NCBI GenBank assembly: GCA_009746045.1
Contig: RPFO01000757.1
Span: 1 to 43,057 of the forward strand
Direction of reading: 5' to 3'
Length of the DNA stretch: 43,057 bases
Source of the DNA: Mesostigma viride
Taxonomy: Eukaryota > Streptophyta > Mesostigmatophyceae > Mesostigmatales > Mesostigmataceae
In this document: piece after piece, positions 1 through 12,100 of the stretch
Numbering within the stretch: the first letter of the stretch is position 1
Layout: each line of letters starts with the position of its first letter
Translations under genes and position numbers: made by a program
The notes under the pieces: generated by a model
What the model saw: only the letters and a program-made list of their open reading frames with translations
Database searches by the model: none
What the model was told of the DNA's origin: nothing

Positions 1-133
1 GGCAGGAATCTCGTCAGAGCCGTGGCTGCGTCATAACGCAGGCGCTGGACCGCCTCCGTGACCTCGCGAGAGGTGAAAGGAGGCATGTCAGACGGGTCGC
101 CAAGTGGGGCCGACCAGCGGGGACTAGGTAGTC
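1..133 (-). CDS. Open reading frame at left edge, partial
   Basis: One minus-strand frame is open from the edge of the inverted terminal sequence at 134 to the window edge. It reads ...DPSDMPPFTSREVTEAVQR... and is GC-rich, unlike the AT-rich sequence to its right. I do not recognise the family. It may be an exon or a transposon ORF that the element beginning at 134 interrupted, or it may be open by chance because it is short. Confidence 0.25.
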
Positions 134-175
134 GGCCGGGCCACTTCGAATGTTCCGAAAAGTGTGACACTTTTC
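134..175 (+). repeat. Left inverted terminal sequence
   Basis: This pairs with 42169-42224 in inverted orientation. It contains the self-complementary stretch AAAAGTGTGACACTTTT (158-174), which could be a protein-binding site. The outer limit is set where the two ends stop matching at GGCC. Confidence 0.6.
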
Positions 176-509
176 GTCGTTTTTTTAATTTCGTGACTAA
201 CTACTCTTTCCCGTCGGTCCGCGTGCGCTTTTTGATTGCCTGCAGGTGGCACGAAATTTTCGACCGGAGTGTTTCGGCATAACAAGTTTCTCGATACCCT
301 GATGGATTGGTACAATCCTAGTCGACTAGAGGACCATGTTGAGAAGAGTTAATCGACGAAGCTAGTAGTACTTTCAACCATCAAATGGTGGGTATACCCA
401 CCCCCATAATTTTATTGAATCGATGAATAATGCAAATTTACACATTTGACCAACGCAAAATGTTGCATGGAATTAATCATCGATTATATTTGCCAAATGG
501 GACCGGCAT

Positions 510-983
510 TCACTTTTCCTGGAGAAATGACCCCCATCCATCGATCTCAATGTCACGAAACTTGTACGCTCCCTTGTACAAGTCCCCCACGAAATTTGGA
601 GGCTCGTTGGAAAATTGTTTGGGGGCCCATACGGCCCCACCTATTTCCGCCGCATTCAAGAACTCATGCTGGGCCTCAGCCCGGAGGCGCACAGCCGAGA
701 CATTGGGCGAAATTTCCGTGCCCTCATTCTGGAGGCATTGCACCACCCTGGCCTTACCCGGAACACGGGGGGCAGGCGCCAAATCTGAATCTGGGGGCAT
801 CAGGTCGATCATCCCGTTTCCGAACGCAATGACACCTGAACCCCAACCTCCAAACGGTCCCCGCAGGGAGCGTGGGAAGTCGTGGGGGGGGGAGTCGATT
901 TCAACATACATGTTGGCCGCATGCTCCTTTTTATCGACATGCACATATGTATGCTGCGAACCAAAAACATCGGCGCGCTCCAT
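510..983 (-). CDS. Hypothetical protein, 157 aa
   Basis: A single-exon minus-strand ORF starts ATG at 983 (MERADVFGSQHTYVHV...) and stops TGA at 510. It has normal amino-acid variety, with no repeats, signal peptide or membrane segment. The centre is Gly/Pro-rich (GPFGGWGSGVIAFGNGM) and the C-terminal half is mixed and soluble-looking. It lies between the left terminus and the transposase-like gene on the same strand, so it may be a third gene of the outer element. A copy of the dispersed palindrome sits about 75 bp upstream of its start (1058-1080). I do not recognise the family. It could also be a 3' exon of a longer transcript. Confidence 0.4.
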   Translation of the reverse strand: MERADVFGSQHTYVHVDKKEHAANMYVEIDSPPHDFPRSLRGPFGGWGSGVIAFGNGMIDLMPPDSDLAPAPRVPGKARVVQCLQNEGTEISPNVSAVRLRAEAQHEFLNAAEIGGAVWAPKQFSNEPPNFVGDLYKGAYKFRDIEIDGWGSFLQEK

Positions 984-1577
984 CGTAAAAGTGAGTTTGA
1001 TGGCTAAGTTGCGAGTGAGAAAATTATTTCAGCAAAGCCCGGTCCGGACTGTCGTATGGGTGGCGCTGCGGAGCGTCCCCTCTATTCCTTGTGGTTGTAG
1101 GGGACAACCTTCCAATCACAATTCGTAACTAGTCCGGTTACAAGCAAGGTACTTTGGCACTTCCGGAGCGAATTTGTGTTTTAAGACATCTACCAAAGAG
1201 GCCTTAGTACAGTAACATTGTTGTGACATTCGAAATTAGTACGAACCAATTTGCAGACGGAAAGTCCTACACAGCAACTACATATTTGAGTGACGACATG
1301 ATTTTTAGGTCAAACCAAATTATAAATTTGTAATTCGAAAAATTATTGTACAAGTTAAATAAAATACTCGCCATTTCGACACGGAAATATACTAAAATTT
1401 GTCACTACCGAGGCTAACAATGTTCCCAGCCACTTGTCATCTAATGTAACATATGAAAAAACAAAAAAATGTTCTCCAAAAATATATAAACACGAATAAA
1501 CACTGTCCCAACCGTAGGCGAATAAAGCCCAGGCTTAAAGATCCGTAGGGGTGGCGCTGCGGAGCGTCCCCGAAAGT
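984..1577. other. Non-coding spacer with two palindrome copies
   Basis: AT-rich DNA between the 157-aa ORF and the 3' end of the transposase-like gene. The only structure seen is two copies of the dispersed quasi-palindrome in its GC-rich form, GGTGGCGCTGCGGAGCGTCC, at 1058-1080 and 1548-1571. They are almost identical to each other over 23 bases. Confidence 0.6.
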
Positions 1578-4500
1578 TTAAGCCGGTGGCAGCCCCTCCG
1601 GGGCTTGCTGGTTGCGTACAAGAGCGGTTAGCCACGCGTCAAGCTCCTTGCTCATATCAACGTAGGCTTGCCTTTGGTTGCCAAGGACCATGCACTGGAG
1701 CGGAAGAGCAGCGGAGATGCACAGATAGCAATCGACCAGGTCGGCTGGGCGGGACTCCGGCCAATCAGCCAAATCCAGAGTAAAATGCAGGGGGTCATGC
1801 ATATCTCGCTTCCACAGCCGAACCGCCAGAACGGCGTGGCCGGGCAAGAAAATCTCCTTCTGCCGTCCGTTTTGTCCCTCAACCCACCTAACCTCCTCCT
1901 TCTCCAGCACTGAGGCCTCCCTCACCACCTGCATCACCCAAAAAGGGTGGGCGGAATTGTGGTTCACGTCCTCTCTGTCTGACGGAACTGCGATGTAATC
2001 ATACATGCGCATCTGCCTGCCAATGGCATCCCTTTGATCCTTCAGCAGTTCCGCCCGCGTCAGCTGGCGAACCGGAGGTATGGGCTGCGTTGGCGGCATC
2101 AGGCGGAAAGTTTTCATCGTTTGGCCCTCATCGTTAAATTCCTCGATATGTGTCCACTCGGTCCGGCACTCCTCCCACCTGTTAGCTAGGCAGGCTGGGC
2201 AGTAGCACGAAAAACGCCTCATCATCAGGAGCCCCGGGTCAGACTTGTCCAGGCGCCACCAGTGCGCTTGCTTGATGGCCTCGACACGCGTCGGTATCAT
2301 ACGGGCGCCGGAGTCGAGGTCCTGCAATGAGGGAGAATGTCAGAAACGGAAAGTTGGTATGTGTCAATAGATCAAGTACACATGAAGGGTCACTCTGCAG
2401 AGATACCCCTTTGAAAGTGCTTTGCATGCATTTTTCACTATATAAGACGCTAATTCATACCAGTTCTTTTAGCATTATCAAATAATAAAATGCAAATGGG
2501 CAAAAGGTCACTCTGCAGAGATACCTCAATCAAGTTCAAGAAAAATTGAGTTTCGCACCTCAGGAAAATGAAAGAAATGACGGTGGACGCCCTCTGCCCG
2601 AGCGCGGGCCGACTCCCTGCTCGTGGTTTTGCCTCCTTCCCAGCTGTCCCGCATGTACTTGACGATCTGGCGCCCTGTAACGATGCCCTGGTTCTCAGGA
2701 ATGCATTGCATGTTCCTCACAATGCACTTGAACTTCGCTCCCTGACCATCCACCTCCCCCTTCCCGTGCTGCTCACCCAAGTAGTGGTACTCGAAGGATT
2801 CCAAGTCGGGATCCTGCATGAGGAGGCGGAAGACGGCGTTAACCACGTACTTGGACTTGAACTGGGATGAGCAGTTGTCAGAGCACATGAACATCCTCTT
2901 CACCCCCACACCAAGTCCGCGCAGGGTTTCCATGATTGTCCTCAGCGCGTAGACGAGCGCCCGCTCTCCCCGCTTCATCTTGGCTTCCCCGAGAAAAAAG
3001 AACGTTCGCTTTGCCATCGCACCATTGTGCAAATATCGCACGATCATGGGCATGAGGACAAAGCTCGTCTTGTGAAAGTACTGCGACTGCAGTTGGACGT
3101 AGTTGTTGTTCTCGTAATTCTCGGCCCAATCTCCATGCACGAGCACATCCCCCTCAGTCATGTTCCTCTCCCGGTCCTTGATCGTTGCCGACTGCCACCA
3201 TGACGTAAAGCAGTGGTTGGTAAAGTCCTCCCAACTCTCGATAATCGCCAGCCTCAGCTGCGCGGGCGTTGACCTCATCGTTTCCTGTACGGGCCGCTTG
3301 ACCTTCTCCGGGACCCGCCGATCGGTCGCGTCCTGTTTTAACCAAGGGATGAAGTAAATTTGCAAGTAACATATTCATAAAGTATCAGAAAAGCCTTTAA
3401 ATTAACATCGCGCTGCAGAATGACGCTGCGAAATAATTGCGTCACAAAATCCAAACACGCTTACCTCCCCTGCCGGTCGGGAAACCACTACCTCCTTCTT
3501 CACGTATCTGAACCAATTTAGTAGTTCTGTTGAATTCTTGTCCCGGTCACACAACACCCAGTCTTTGATGCCACACCGGGACTCGGGACACGAGTTCTCC
3601 ATACATGCCCTCTTCAGAATGCGAAAGACAGACCCCTCCTCCATGGATGGGTCCCCTACCCTTGGCACCCCTTCCTCATCCTCCACGATCCTCTCATTTA
3701 TTTCAAGATCGTCAAGGTCTTGCCCCTGCCATTCATCTTCCGTCACATTATTGTCCCCTTCCTCCTCTTCGTTTCTCGCCGAGTTTGCCCCACCCCCCAG
3801 CTCACTACCCCCATCCGCCTCCGCCACACGGCAATGGAAGTGCTTCACCCATTCGGTCGTGTGCAGGCTTTCGAACATCCCGCACGTGCCGTCAGGCAAT
3901 CTCGCCCTTAAACATCCCTCACACTCGTCGCCGCACTTGCAGTTCTTGCCGTGCTTCGCCTTGCAGTACCTAGTCCATGCCGCTACCTTCGACTGCATGA
4001 CCGTATGCGTCTCACAGGCGCACACGTTTCTCTCCTTCCACTTCCCCTTGACGGTTTTGGGGGCGTACTTGCAGAAAGTCGTATATCCGACATGGATGCC
4101 GACATCCTTCTCATACTGCGGACTTTTCTTGTCCCAGTACGTGTGCTCCGCTAAAAACTTGAGATATATGTCCTCCTTCGAGGTGAGGTAGAAGTAGGCC
4201 CCTTGGACACCAACCAAAATCGCACGATTGCCAACTCGTTCGTGCGTCTTTATGGTATCCCTCTCTTGGGGCGAAGCGCGCGAGTTCTCCTCATCAGTCC
4301 AAGCCTGCGCGATCGACTCGATTACAAATTGGGGCAACTTCCTCTTCTTTCGCGCCAGCGCACGCGTCAGGAACTCCATCTTCTGTTGCTTTCTGATCGC
4401 CCGAACTTTGAGAATGGTCTTCGCGGGGACACCCGTCATTCTCTCCAACTCTGCCGCCGAAAACTCCTTCTCGATGTCGTCCCCACAAAAAAGAGTTGAC

Positions 4501-5260
4501 ACCAAAATGATCTTGACGTCTCTGTCATGGTCGGATTTCGACAGGTCGTCAAAAAGGGCGATCAGCCGAGCCACCCAAGACCTCGACAGTTGTGCAAGCC
4601 GCTGCTCATCAAAAAGCTTGGCCACCGGAATGTCAAAATGCTCCGCCTTGAGCTCGTCAGCCCTCTTATTGAAGCCATCAACAATCTCCTCAAAAGAGGC
4701 CCGCTTGGTAGATTCATTCCTCATGTGATGAACTACGTTGTACGCCTCATCAGCAAGATGAGTCCCCACAACAGACTTCTTCTCGGCGTACTGGCCAGGC
4801 CTTTTCGCTGGCTTCCTGACGGCGGGCGAGGTGCTGCGGTTCTCATTCCCGAAATTTCGTTTCGAGCTGTTTTTCAGATCCGCTGCAAGGGGCGTCGGTG
4901 TCCCGATGCTCAAGTTGTGGGCATTGAGTCGATTAGCAAAGCCGCCACGCAAGGAGGAGGAGGTTGGCGAAAGAAACACCCGTTCCCGTGCTGCAGAAAC
5001 AAAAAGAAATTCACGGACAATTAACATATTAGCAGGGTCACTCCGCGAAATGACCCCACCTTCTTCGCAGATACAAAAGAATCTCAATTGCGAAGCAAAT
5101 ATAGAGAAAGTCAAACTTCATGAAATTTTTGGTAGCTCTGCAGCGCGACCCTTGCGAAGTTACACACAAGTTTTAAGGCCTTTTCGTATGGAACTGAGAA
5201 GAGGTCGCGCTGCAGCGCGACCAAGATTTGCATCATTGGAAACACACCTTCCCGGCTCAT
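1578..5260 (-). CDS. DDE transposase-like protein, four exons, 1018 aa
   Basis: The model joins exons 5260-5248 (MSRE+1 nt), 4990-3465, 3332-2559 and 2321-1578. All junctions are GT-AG, reading phase is kept and no stop interrupts the frame. Residues 328-374 are Cys-rich (CACETH...CKCGDEC...), 410-445 are acidic, and CMENSCPESRC lies at 467-477. The core has HGDWAENY (Asp about 581), SDNCSSQFK (Asp about 665) and HGKGEVDG (702-709), followed by CYCPACL...C (Cys 810, 812, 815, 823). From family knowledge, many animal and algal genomes carry uncharacterised transposase-like proteins with DFAENY / SDG..QFK / HGKG..DG in this order, an RNase-H-like arrangement. Cutting its own element is inference. 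The 13-nt first exon is the weakest part of the model. Every intron carries the dispersed palindrome. Confidence 0.72.
2322..2558 (-). other. Intron 3 of transposase-like gene with two palindromes
   Basis: The donor is GAG|GTGCGA at 2559/2558 and the acceptor is TTGCAG|GAC at 2322/2321. The intron holds two copies of GGTCACTCTGCAGAGATACC, at about 2387-2408 and 2506-2525, spaced 119 bp apart. Confidence 0.7.
5036..5222. repeat. Three palindromes in intron 1
   Basis: The intron between exon 1 (5260-5248) and exon 2 (4990-3465) carries GGTCACTCCGCGAAATGACC (5036-5058), TAGCTCTGCAGCGCGACC (about 5132-5150) and the perfect 20-bp palindrome GGTCGCGCTGCAGCGCGACC (5203-5222). Confidence 0.75.
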
Positions 5261-5880
5261 TTTTCAGGCGTGTCGTGTCGTTGCCGAGGTACCTGGATGA
5301 TCACACCAAGACAGGAAAATACGTGAATTAATTCATGGAATTATTTAAGATTCTACTAAATGAAATTGAATATTGAACATAATTGTTTTAATCATTATTG
5401 TTTAATTATGTAGCAGAAATATGGAAAGTATTTATTGGTATTTATATAGTTTTAATTAGTATTTAGTACTATTTCTATTACAATCATTATTGTTTAGATA
5501 GAAGAAATATGAACTGGACAGACTAGCTATCTCTAATACTAAATATTTTCTACTTATTGTATGAAAAAAAGAGTGATGTCCATAAATATATGTAATATTG
5601 TCATAAAATTTAATCTATATTTTAAATTTGTATTCATGGCATTAATCTATCTAGTACTAGTCATTTATATAAAAAACTAGTACAGTAAGTTAGCAGTAAA
5701 TAGGAAAATATATTTAACAAATATTAGAAAGAACATATATCATATTCATAACAATAATCATAATAATAAGCATATGGACAGCAGAAAGTATAAATATATT
5801 GGCTAGCATGTTAGTATATATCCCCATACATTTACTATACCCGATTCATTAATATATTTATTTGTATACCCCAAAAGTTC
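5261..5880. other. AT-rich intergenic region
   Basis: Strongly AT-rich DNA upstream of the leftward transposase-like gene. No ORF or repeat unit is visible. It could hold the promoter of that gene, but I see no convincing TATA box at the right distance on the minus strand. Confidence 0.5.
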
Positions 5881-6631
5881 TGCATTCGAAATTTTTGCCA
5901 TACCACGTGGCAGTAGGCACGTCGCTTTGCAGAGTGACGACTGGTGGTAATATGACAGATGATCTCTCAGACGACGTGCAAAAAAGCACCGGGCTCACGC
6001 TAGAATCGAACCGCGGACGTCGTTATCCACGGCAGCATGGTGACGCCCGAATCCAAACATCCCGATTGTAGCGTCAAATTGGCTGCGTGTTGTTCCTTTT
6101 TATACCTGCGGGACCGTGAAGACCGACGCTTGGATTACGTCACATTGTGAGTCGTCCAATCCGCATGCGCGGTTTGTCAATAAGAATAATCTAGCGCCGC
6201 GTTTCGCCTCGTTGGCCGAATGGCGAGCATGCCACGTTTTCCGTCCTGAACGCCGGTTACGCTGGGCCGTTGACAGGGGTCGCTCCACGGACGATCGGTC
6301 ACAACAGCTGTTGGGTTTCGAAAACCGCACCACCACTGCTGCCGCCATAGCTGTTTTCTGTAATAATCATCGCTGCCTAGCTGAAGATGGTGAGGAATCT
6401 GCCGCCTCAACTCGCCGCCATAATGAAAAAGGTGCATCAACAGCGCAGTCTTTTTTGATGTCGAGCGTGATGTTTGTTGCTATGCCTTCAAATGGTCCGG
6501 TTAGTTTATAGCTAGCCCAATTCTAATCGTGGTCCTGTTCAATGCCGTTTTTCCCCCTTCCTGATTTATGCGTGCAGGTAAATGTGCAACGAACCCCTAC
6601 TTACTCGCGCGAGCAGGGTGGCGTCTATGAT
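5881..6631. other. Non-coding, tRNA-like patch and one palindrome
   Basis: A palindrome-like copy, GTCGCTTTGCAGAGTGAC, lies at about 5921-5938. The minus strand at about 5985-6060 has a Pol III B-box-like GGTTCGATTC followed by GAGCCCGGTGC and a T6 run. The cloverleaf does not close well, so this is a tRNA-like relic at best. Short ORFs at 6116-6511 overlap on both strands and look random. Confidence 0.35.
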
Positions 6632-7141
6632 GCCCTTTTGTAGTCCTCAGCCAGCGATATGGCTTGTTTTTTCGTGTTGGTCCTCAGCCAGCGACATGAC
6701 TTCTTTTTTCTGGTTGGTTCTCGGCCAGCGATATGCCTTCTTTTTAAGGGTTGGTCCTCAGCCAGCGACATGGCTTCTTTTTTCGTGTTGGTCCTCAGCC
6801 AGCGATATGCCTTCTTTTTTAGGGTTGGTCCTCAGCCAGCAATATGTTTTCTTTTTTCGTGTTGGTCCTCAGCCAGCGACACGGCTTCTTTTTAAGGGTT
6901 GGTCCTCAGCGAGCGACCAGAGTATTTTTTCGTATTGGTCCTCTGCCAGCTAAATGTTTTCTTTTTTCGTGTTGGTCCTAAGCCAGCTAAATGTTTTCTT
7001 TTTTCGTGTTGGTCGTCAGCCAGCGATATGTTTTCTTTTTTCGTGTTGGTCGTCAGCCAGCGATATGTTTTCTTTTTTCGTGTTGGTCCTCAGCCAGCGA
7101 TATGGCTTCTTTTTTCGTGTTGGTCCTCAGCCAGCGATATG
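6632..7141 (+). repeat. 37-bp minisatellite, about 14 copies
   Basis: Units follow TTGGTCCTCAGCCAGCGATA then TGGCTTCTTTTTTCGTG. Variants differ at a few positions (AGCTAA for AGCGATA, GTCGTC for GTCCTC). The array runs straight into the 30-bp minisatellite at 7141. Because 37 is not a multiple of three, three repeats form a 37-residue period in each frame, which explains the apparent ORFs. Confidence 0.9.
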
Positions 7142-7645
7142 TCCACCACCACCATCCATGCATGCCAGCACCCCACCACCATCATCCATGCGTGCCAGCC
7201 ACCCACCACCACCATCCATGCGTGCCAGCCACCCACCACCACCATCCATGCATGCCAGCACCCCACCACCATCATCCATGCATGCCAGCCACCCACCACC
7301 ACCATCCATGCGTGCCAGCCACCCACCACCACCATCCATGCGTGCCAGCCACCCACCACCACCATCCATGCATGCCAGCACCCCACCACCACCATCCATG
7401 CGTGCCAGCCACCCACCACCACCATCCATGCATGCCAGCACCCCACCACCATCATCCATGCATGCCAGCACCCCACCACCACCATCCATGCGTGCCAGCA
7501 CCCCACCACCACCATCCATGCATGCCAGCCACCCACCACCATCATCCATGCGTGCCAGCCACCCACCACCACCATCCATGCGTGCCAGCCACCCACCACC
7601 ATCATCCATGCGTGCCAGCCACCCACCACCACCATCCATGCGTGC
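7141..7645 (+). repeat. 30-bp minisatellite, left block (about 17 units)
   Basis: The unit is CACCACCACCATCCATGCGT plus GCCAGCCACC, with three common two-state variants: GCATG/GCGTG, AGCCACCC/AGCACCCC and ACCACC/ATCATC. The block ends at the hAT insertion and resumes at 9129. Since 30 is a multiple of three and the unit lacks stops, all frames are open; none is treated as a gene. Confidence 0.95.
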
Positions 7646-9128
7646 CAGTGTTCAATTATACGGCGTATTATACGGTATAATACGGTATAATACGCGTTAT
7701 ACAAGGTCGAGCGTATAATTTTTATCCGTTTTATACGATTTGCGTATTTTTACGTATAATACGGCGAATAACACGTATCAGCGCGCGTATATTGGGGTTT
7801 TCGCGCTCATCCGAGGTCCGGCAGCCAAATTTTTCGTGCGGGAACCAAGGCGGGAAAGCAAGGGAACTTAGAAACACTACGGAAACCATCCACTGGTTGA
7901 CATTTGGCGACCGTGAGACACAAGGATCTTACAAGCAAGCTACACTGTAGCATGGCAACCCTCCATGCTGTTTAGTGATTAGTCTCTGCCCTTTCCTCTC
8001 GGGCAGCCATGCACCGAATATTGAAGTCATACAGAAAACTGACTGGTACGAGAGCATGGCCGCTTTACATTTTAGGCATGATCCTTAGGTCTTGAAAAGC
8101 TTATATCCTTGGCCAGGCAGCGTTGGGATGTGCGCGGATGTGTCTCGACCTTCTGCTCGATGCGGCAACCTCGCTTCAGCAACCAGGTGGCGACCGTGCA
8201 TGTGCTAACTGTTGATAGGCGGGAAATGCCCCTACATTTGAACGCGGATAGCTGTTTCACGTTATTCCTTACATGATTTATAAGCGACGACGGCCAGGAA
8301 AGGCTCGCAGCTACGTCCATCAGGTGGGCATGCTGGCTCCGTCAAGAAAGGTAATATGCGGTTTTGATCTGGTACGTGCTATCCTGTTCACGTGTTCATT
8401 GTACTGTATCAAGTTGTTGGGTGGATTGTAAATAATCGTAGACCTATAATGGAGGTTTTCTGCTTGTCTTTTGGTTGCTTTACTGTCTCTACGCATTGTT
8501 GGCTTGTGATGGTTGGGGAATACCACTACGACATGCAGATTTTGGACCAGATTTGTCTGCTATTAGCTTATGCTTCATCGAAAGCAGTGACGTAGTGCTT
8601 GGCACGGTTTATAAATATGATAAGCTTGATAACGCGATGTTTTTTCTTGCTAAAAGCATCTCGAAACAAGTGGTTTTCTGGCCAGATCTAGCCACTATTT
8701 CTTGTTTTGCTCGCCAAAGTCAGCCTTCTTCTTGTGTGCTCCTCATGCATACAAGAAACATGGAGATGCCCAGGACCTGCTTGCATGGAAGCATAGCCAT
8801 CTTACTTCTTTTGCTTTTTTCATCTTTCCATTTCATTTGGCGTTGTTTTTTAGGGTATAATGCATAGGTAATCTAGCTCCTTGGGAACCCCGGTTTACAC
8901 GTCCAGTGTTCCCAAGCACTGCTGGGCAGTGGCAACCCATGTATCATGTGTAATTTAGTGTCAGAAACATGTGGACTGCTTGAAATGATATCAAAATGCA
9001 TGAAACAACCCCAAAAACGACGAAATCCAGTATTTGCGTATAATTTCCGGATAATACCGTATTATACCGTATTATCCATTATACGGACCCCGCGCGTATA
9101 ACCCCGTATTGCGTATAATTGAACTCTG
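7646..9128. mobile_element. Non-autonomous hAT element, 1483 bp
   Basis: The termini are CAGTGTTCAATTATACG at the left and CGTATAATTGAACTCTG at the right, inverted with one mismatch. They are flanked by a perfect 8-bp duplication, ATGCGTGC (7638-7645 and 9129-9136), taken from the minisatellite unit. The ends are rich in repeated CGTATAATACGG-type motifs, as in hAT subterminal regions. The interior (about 7800-9000) has only short ORFs and no transposase, so movement would need a transposase from elsewhere. Confidence 0.85.
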
Positions 9129-12100
9129 ATGCGTGCCAGCCACCCACCACCACCATCCATGCGTGCCAGCCACCCACCACCACCATCCATGCGTGCCAGC
9201 CACCCACCACCACCATCCATGCATGCCAGCCACCCACCACCACCATCCATGCATGCCAGCACCCCACCACCATCATCCATGCATGCCAGCCACCCACCAC
9301 CACCATCCATGCATGCCAGCACCCCACCACCATCATCCATGCATGCCAGCACCCCACCACCACCATCCATGCGTGCCAGCACCCCACCACCACCATCCAT
9401 GCATGCCAGCCACCCACCACCACCATCCATGCGTGCCAGCACCCCACCACCACCATCCATGCGTGCCAGCACCCCACCACCACCATCCATGCGTGCCAGC
9501 CACCCACCACCACCATCCATGCATGCCAGCCACCCACCACCACCATCCATGCATGCCAGCACCCCACCACCATCATCCATGCATGCCAGCACCCCACCAC
9601 CATCATCCATGCGTGCCAGCCACCCACCACCACCATCCATGCATGCCAGCCACCCACCACCACCATCCATGCGTGCCAGCACCCCACCACCACCATCCAT
9701 GCGTGCCAGCACCCCACCACCACCATCCATGCATGCCAGCCACCCACCACCATCATCCATGCGTGCCAGCCACCCACCACCACCATCCATGCGTGCCAGC
9801 CACCCACCACCATCATCCATGCGTGCCAGCCACCCACCACCACCATCCATGCGTGCCAGCCACCCACCACCACCATCCATGCGTGCCAGCCACCCACCAC
9901 CACCATCCATGCGTGCCAGCCACCCACCACCACCATCCATGCATGCCAGCCACCCACCACCACCATCCATGCATGCCAGCACCCCACCACCACCATCCAT
10001 GCATGCCAGCCACCCACCACCACCATCCATGCGTGCCAGCACCCCACCACCACCATCCATGCGTGCCAGCACCCCACCACCACCATCCATGCGTGCCAGC
10101 ACCCCACCACCACCATCCATGCATGCCAGCCACCCACCACCACCATCCATGCGTGCCAGCACCCACCACCACCATCCATGCGTGCCAGCACCCCACCACC
10201 ACCATCCATGCATGCCAGCACCCCACCACCACCATCCATGCGTGCCAGCCACCCACCACCACCATCCATGCATGCCAGCACCCCACCACCATCATCCATG
10301 CATGCCAGCACCCCACCACCACCATCCATGCGTGCCAGCACCCCACCACCACCATCCATGCATGCCAGCCACCCACCACCATCATCCATGCGTGCCAGCC
10401 ACCCACCACCACCATCCATGCGTGCCAGCCACCCACCACCATCATCCATGCGTGCCAGCCACCCACCACCACCATCCATGCGTGCCAGCCACCCACCACC
10501 ACCATCCATGCGTGCCAGCCACCCACCACCACCATCCATGCGTGCCAGCCACCCACCACCACCATCCATGCGTGCCAGCACCCCACCACCACCATCCATG
10601 CATGCCAGCACCCCACCACCATCATCCATGCATGCCAGCCACCCACCACCACCATCCATGCATGCCAGCACCCCACCACCATCATCCATGCATGCCAGCA
10701 CCCCACCACCACCATCCATGCGTGCCAGCACCCCACCACCACCATCCATGCATGCCAGCCACCCACCACCACCATCCATGCGTGCCAGCACCCCACCACC
10801 ACCATCCATGCGTGCCAGCCACCCACCACCACCATCCATGCGTGCCAGCCACCCACCACCACCATCCATGCATGCCAGCCACCCACCACCACCATCCATG
10901 CATGCCAGCACCCCACCACCATCATCCATGCATGCCAGCACCCCACCACCATCATCCATGCGTGCCAGCACCCCACCACCACCATCCATGCATGCCAGCC
11001 ACCCACCACCACCATCCATGCGTGCCAGCACCCCACCACCACCATCCATGCGTGCCAGCACCCCACCACCACCATCCATGCATGCCAGCCACCCACCACC
11101 ATCATCCATGCGTGCCAGCCACCCACCACCACCATCCATGCGTGCCAGCCACCCACCACCATCATCCATGCGTGCCAGCCACCCACCACCACCATCCATG
11201 CGTGCCAGCCACCCACCACCACCATCCATGCGTGCCAGCCACCCACCACCACCATCCATGCGTGCCAGCCACCCACCACCACCATCCATGCATGCCAGCC
11301 ACCCACCACCACCATCCATGCATGCCAGCACCCCACCACCACCATCCATGCATGCCAGCCACCCACCACCACCATCCATGCGTGCCAGCACCCCACCACC
11401 ACCATCCATGCGTGCCAGCACCCCACCACCACCATCCATGCGTGCCAGCACCCCACCACCACCATCCATGCATGCCAGCCACCCACCACCACCATCCATG
11501 CGTGCCAGCACCCCACCACCACCATCCATGCGTGCCAGCACCCCACCACCACCATCCATGCGTGCCAGCCACCCACCACCACCATCCATGCATGCCAGCC
11601 ACCCACCACCACCATCCATGCGTGCCAGCCACCCACCACCACCATCCATGCGTGCCAGCACCCCACCACCACCATCCATGCATGCCAGCACCCCACCACC
11701 ATCATCCATGCATGCCAGCACCCCACCACCACCATCCATGCGTGCCAGCACCCCACCACCACCATCCATGCATGCCAGCCACCCACCACCACCATCCATG
11801 CGTGCCAGCACCCCACCACCACCATCCATGCGTGCCAGCACCCCACCACCACCATCCATGCATGCCAGCCACCCACCACCACCATCCATGCATGCCAGCC
11901 ACCCACCACCACCATCCATGCATGCCAGCACCCCACCACCATCATCCATGCGTGCCAGCCACCCACCACCACCATCCATGCGTGCCAGCCACCCACCACC
12001 ACCATCCATGCATGCCAGCACCCCACCACCATCATCCATGCATGCCAGCACCCCACCACCACCATCCATGCGTGCCAGCACCCACCACCACCATCCATGC

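Noticed and set aside
430-1128. Plus-strand ORF of 232 codons
   Set aside because: It overlaps the minus-strand 157-aa ORF and has less protein-like composition; either could be chance, but the minus-strand frame fits its neighbours.
3538-4191. Plus-strand ORF of 217 codons
   Set aside because: Shadow of transposase-like exon 2 on the opposite strand, which has better splice phase and domain content.
6582-7141. Phe/Ser-rich ORFs resembling membrane proteins
   Set aside because: Generated in all three plus frames by the 37-bp minisatellite.
7646-9128. Mutator-like element with an 11-bp duplication
   Set aside because: Reading CAG as part of both termini gives a symmetric inverted repeat and a perfect 8-bp duplication, which fits hAT better.
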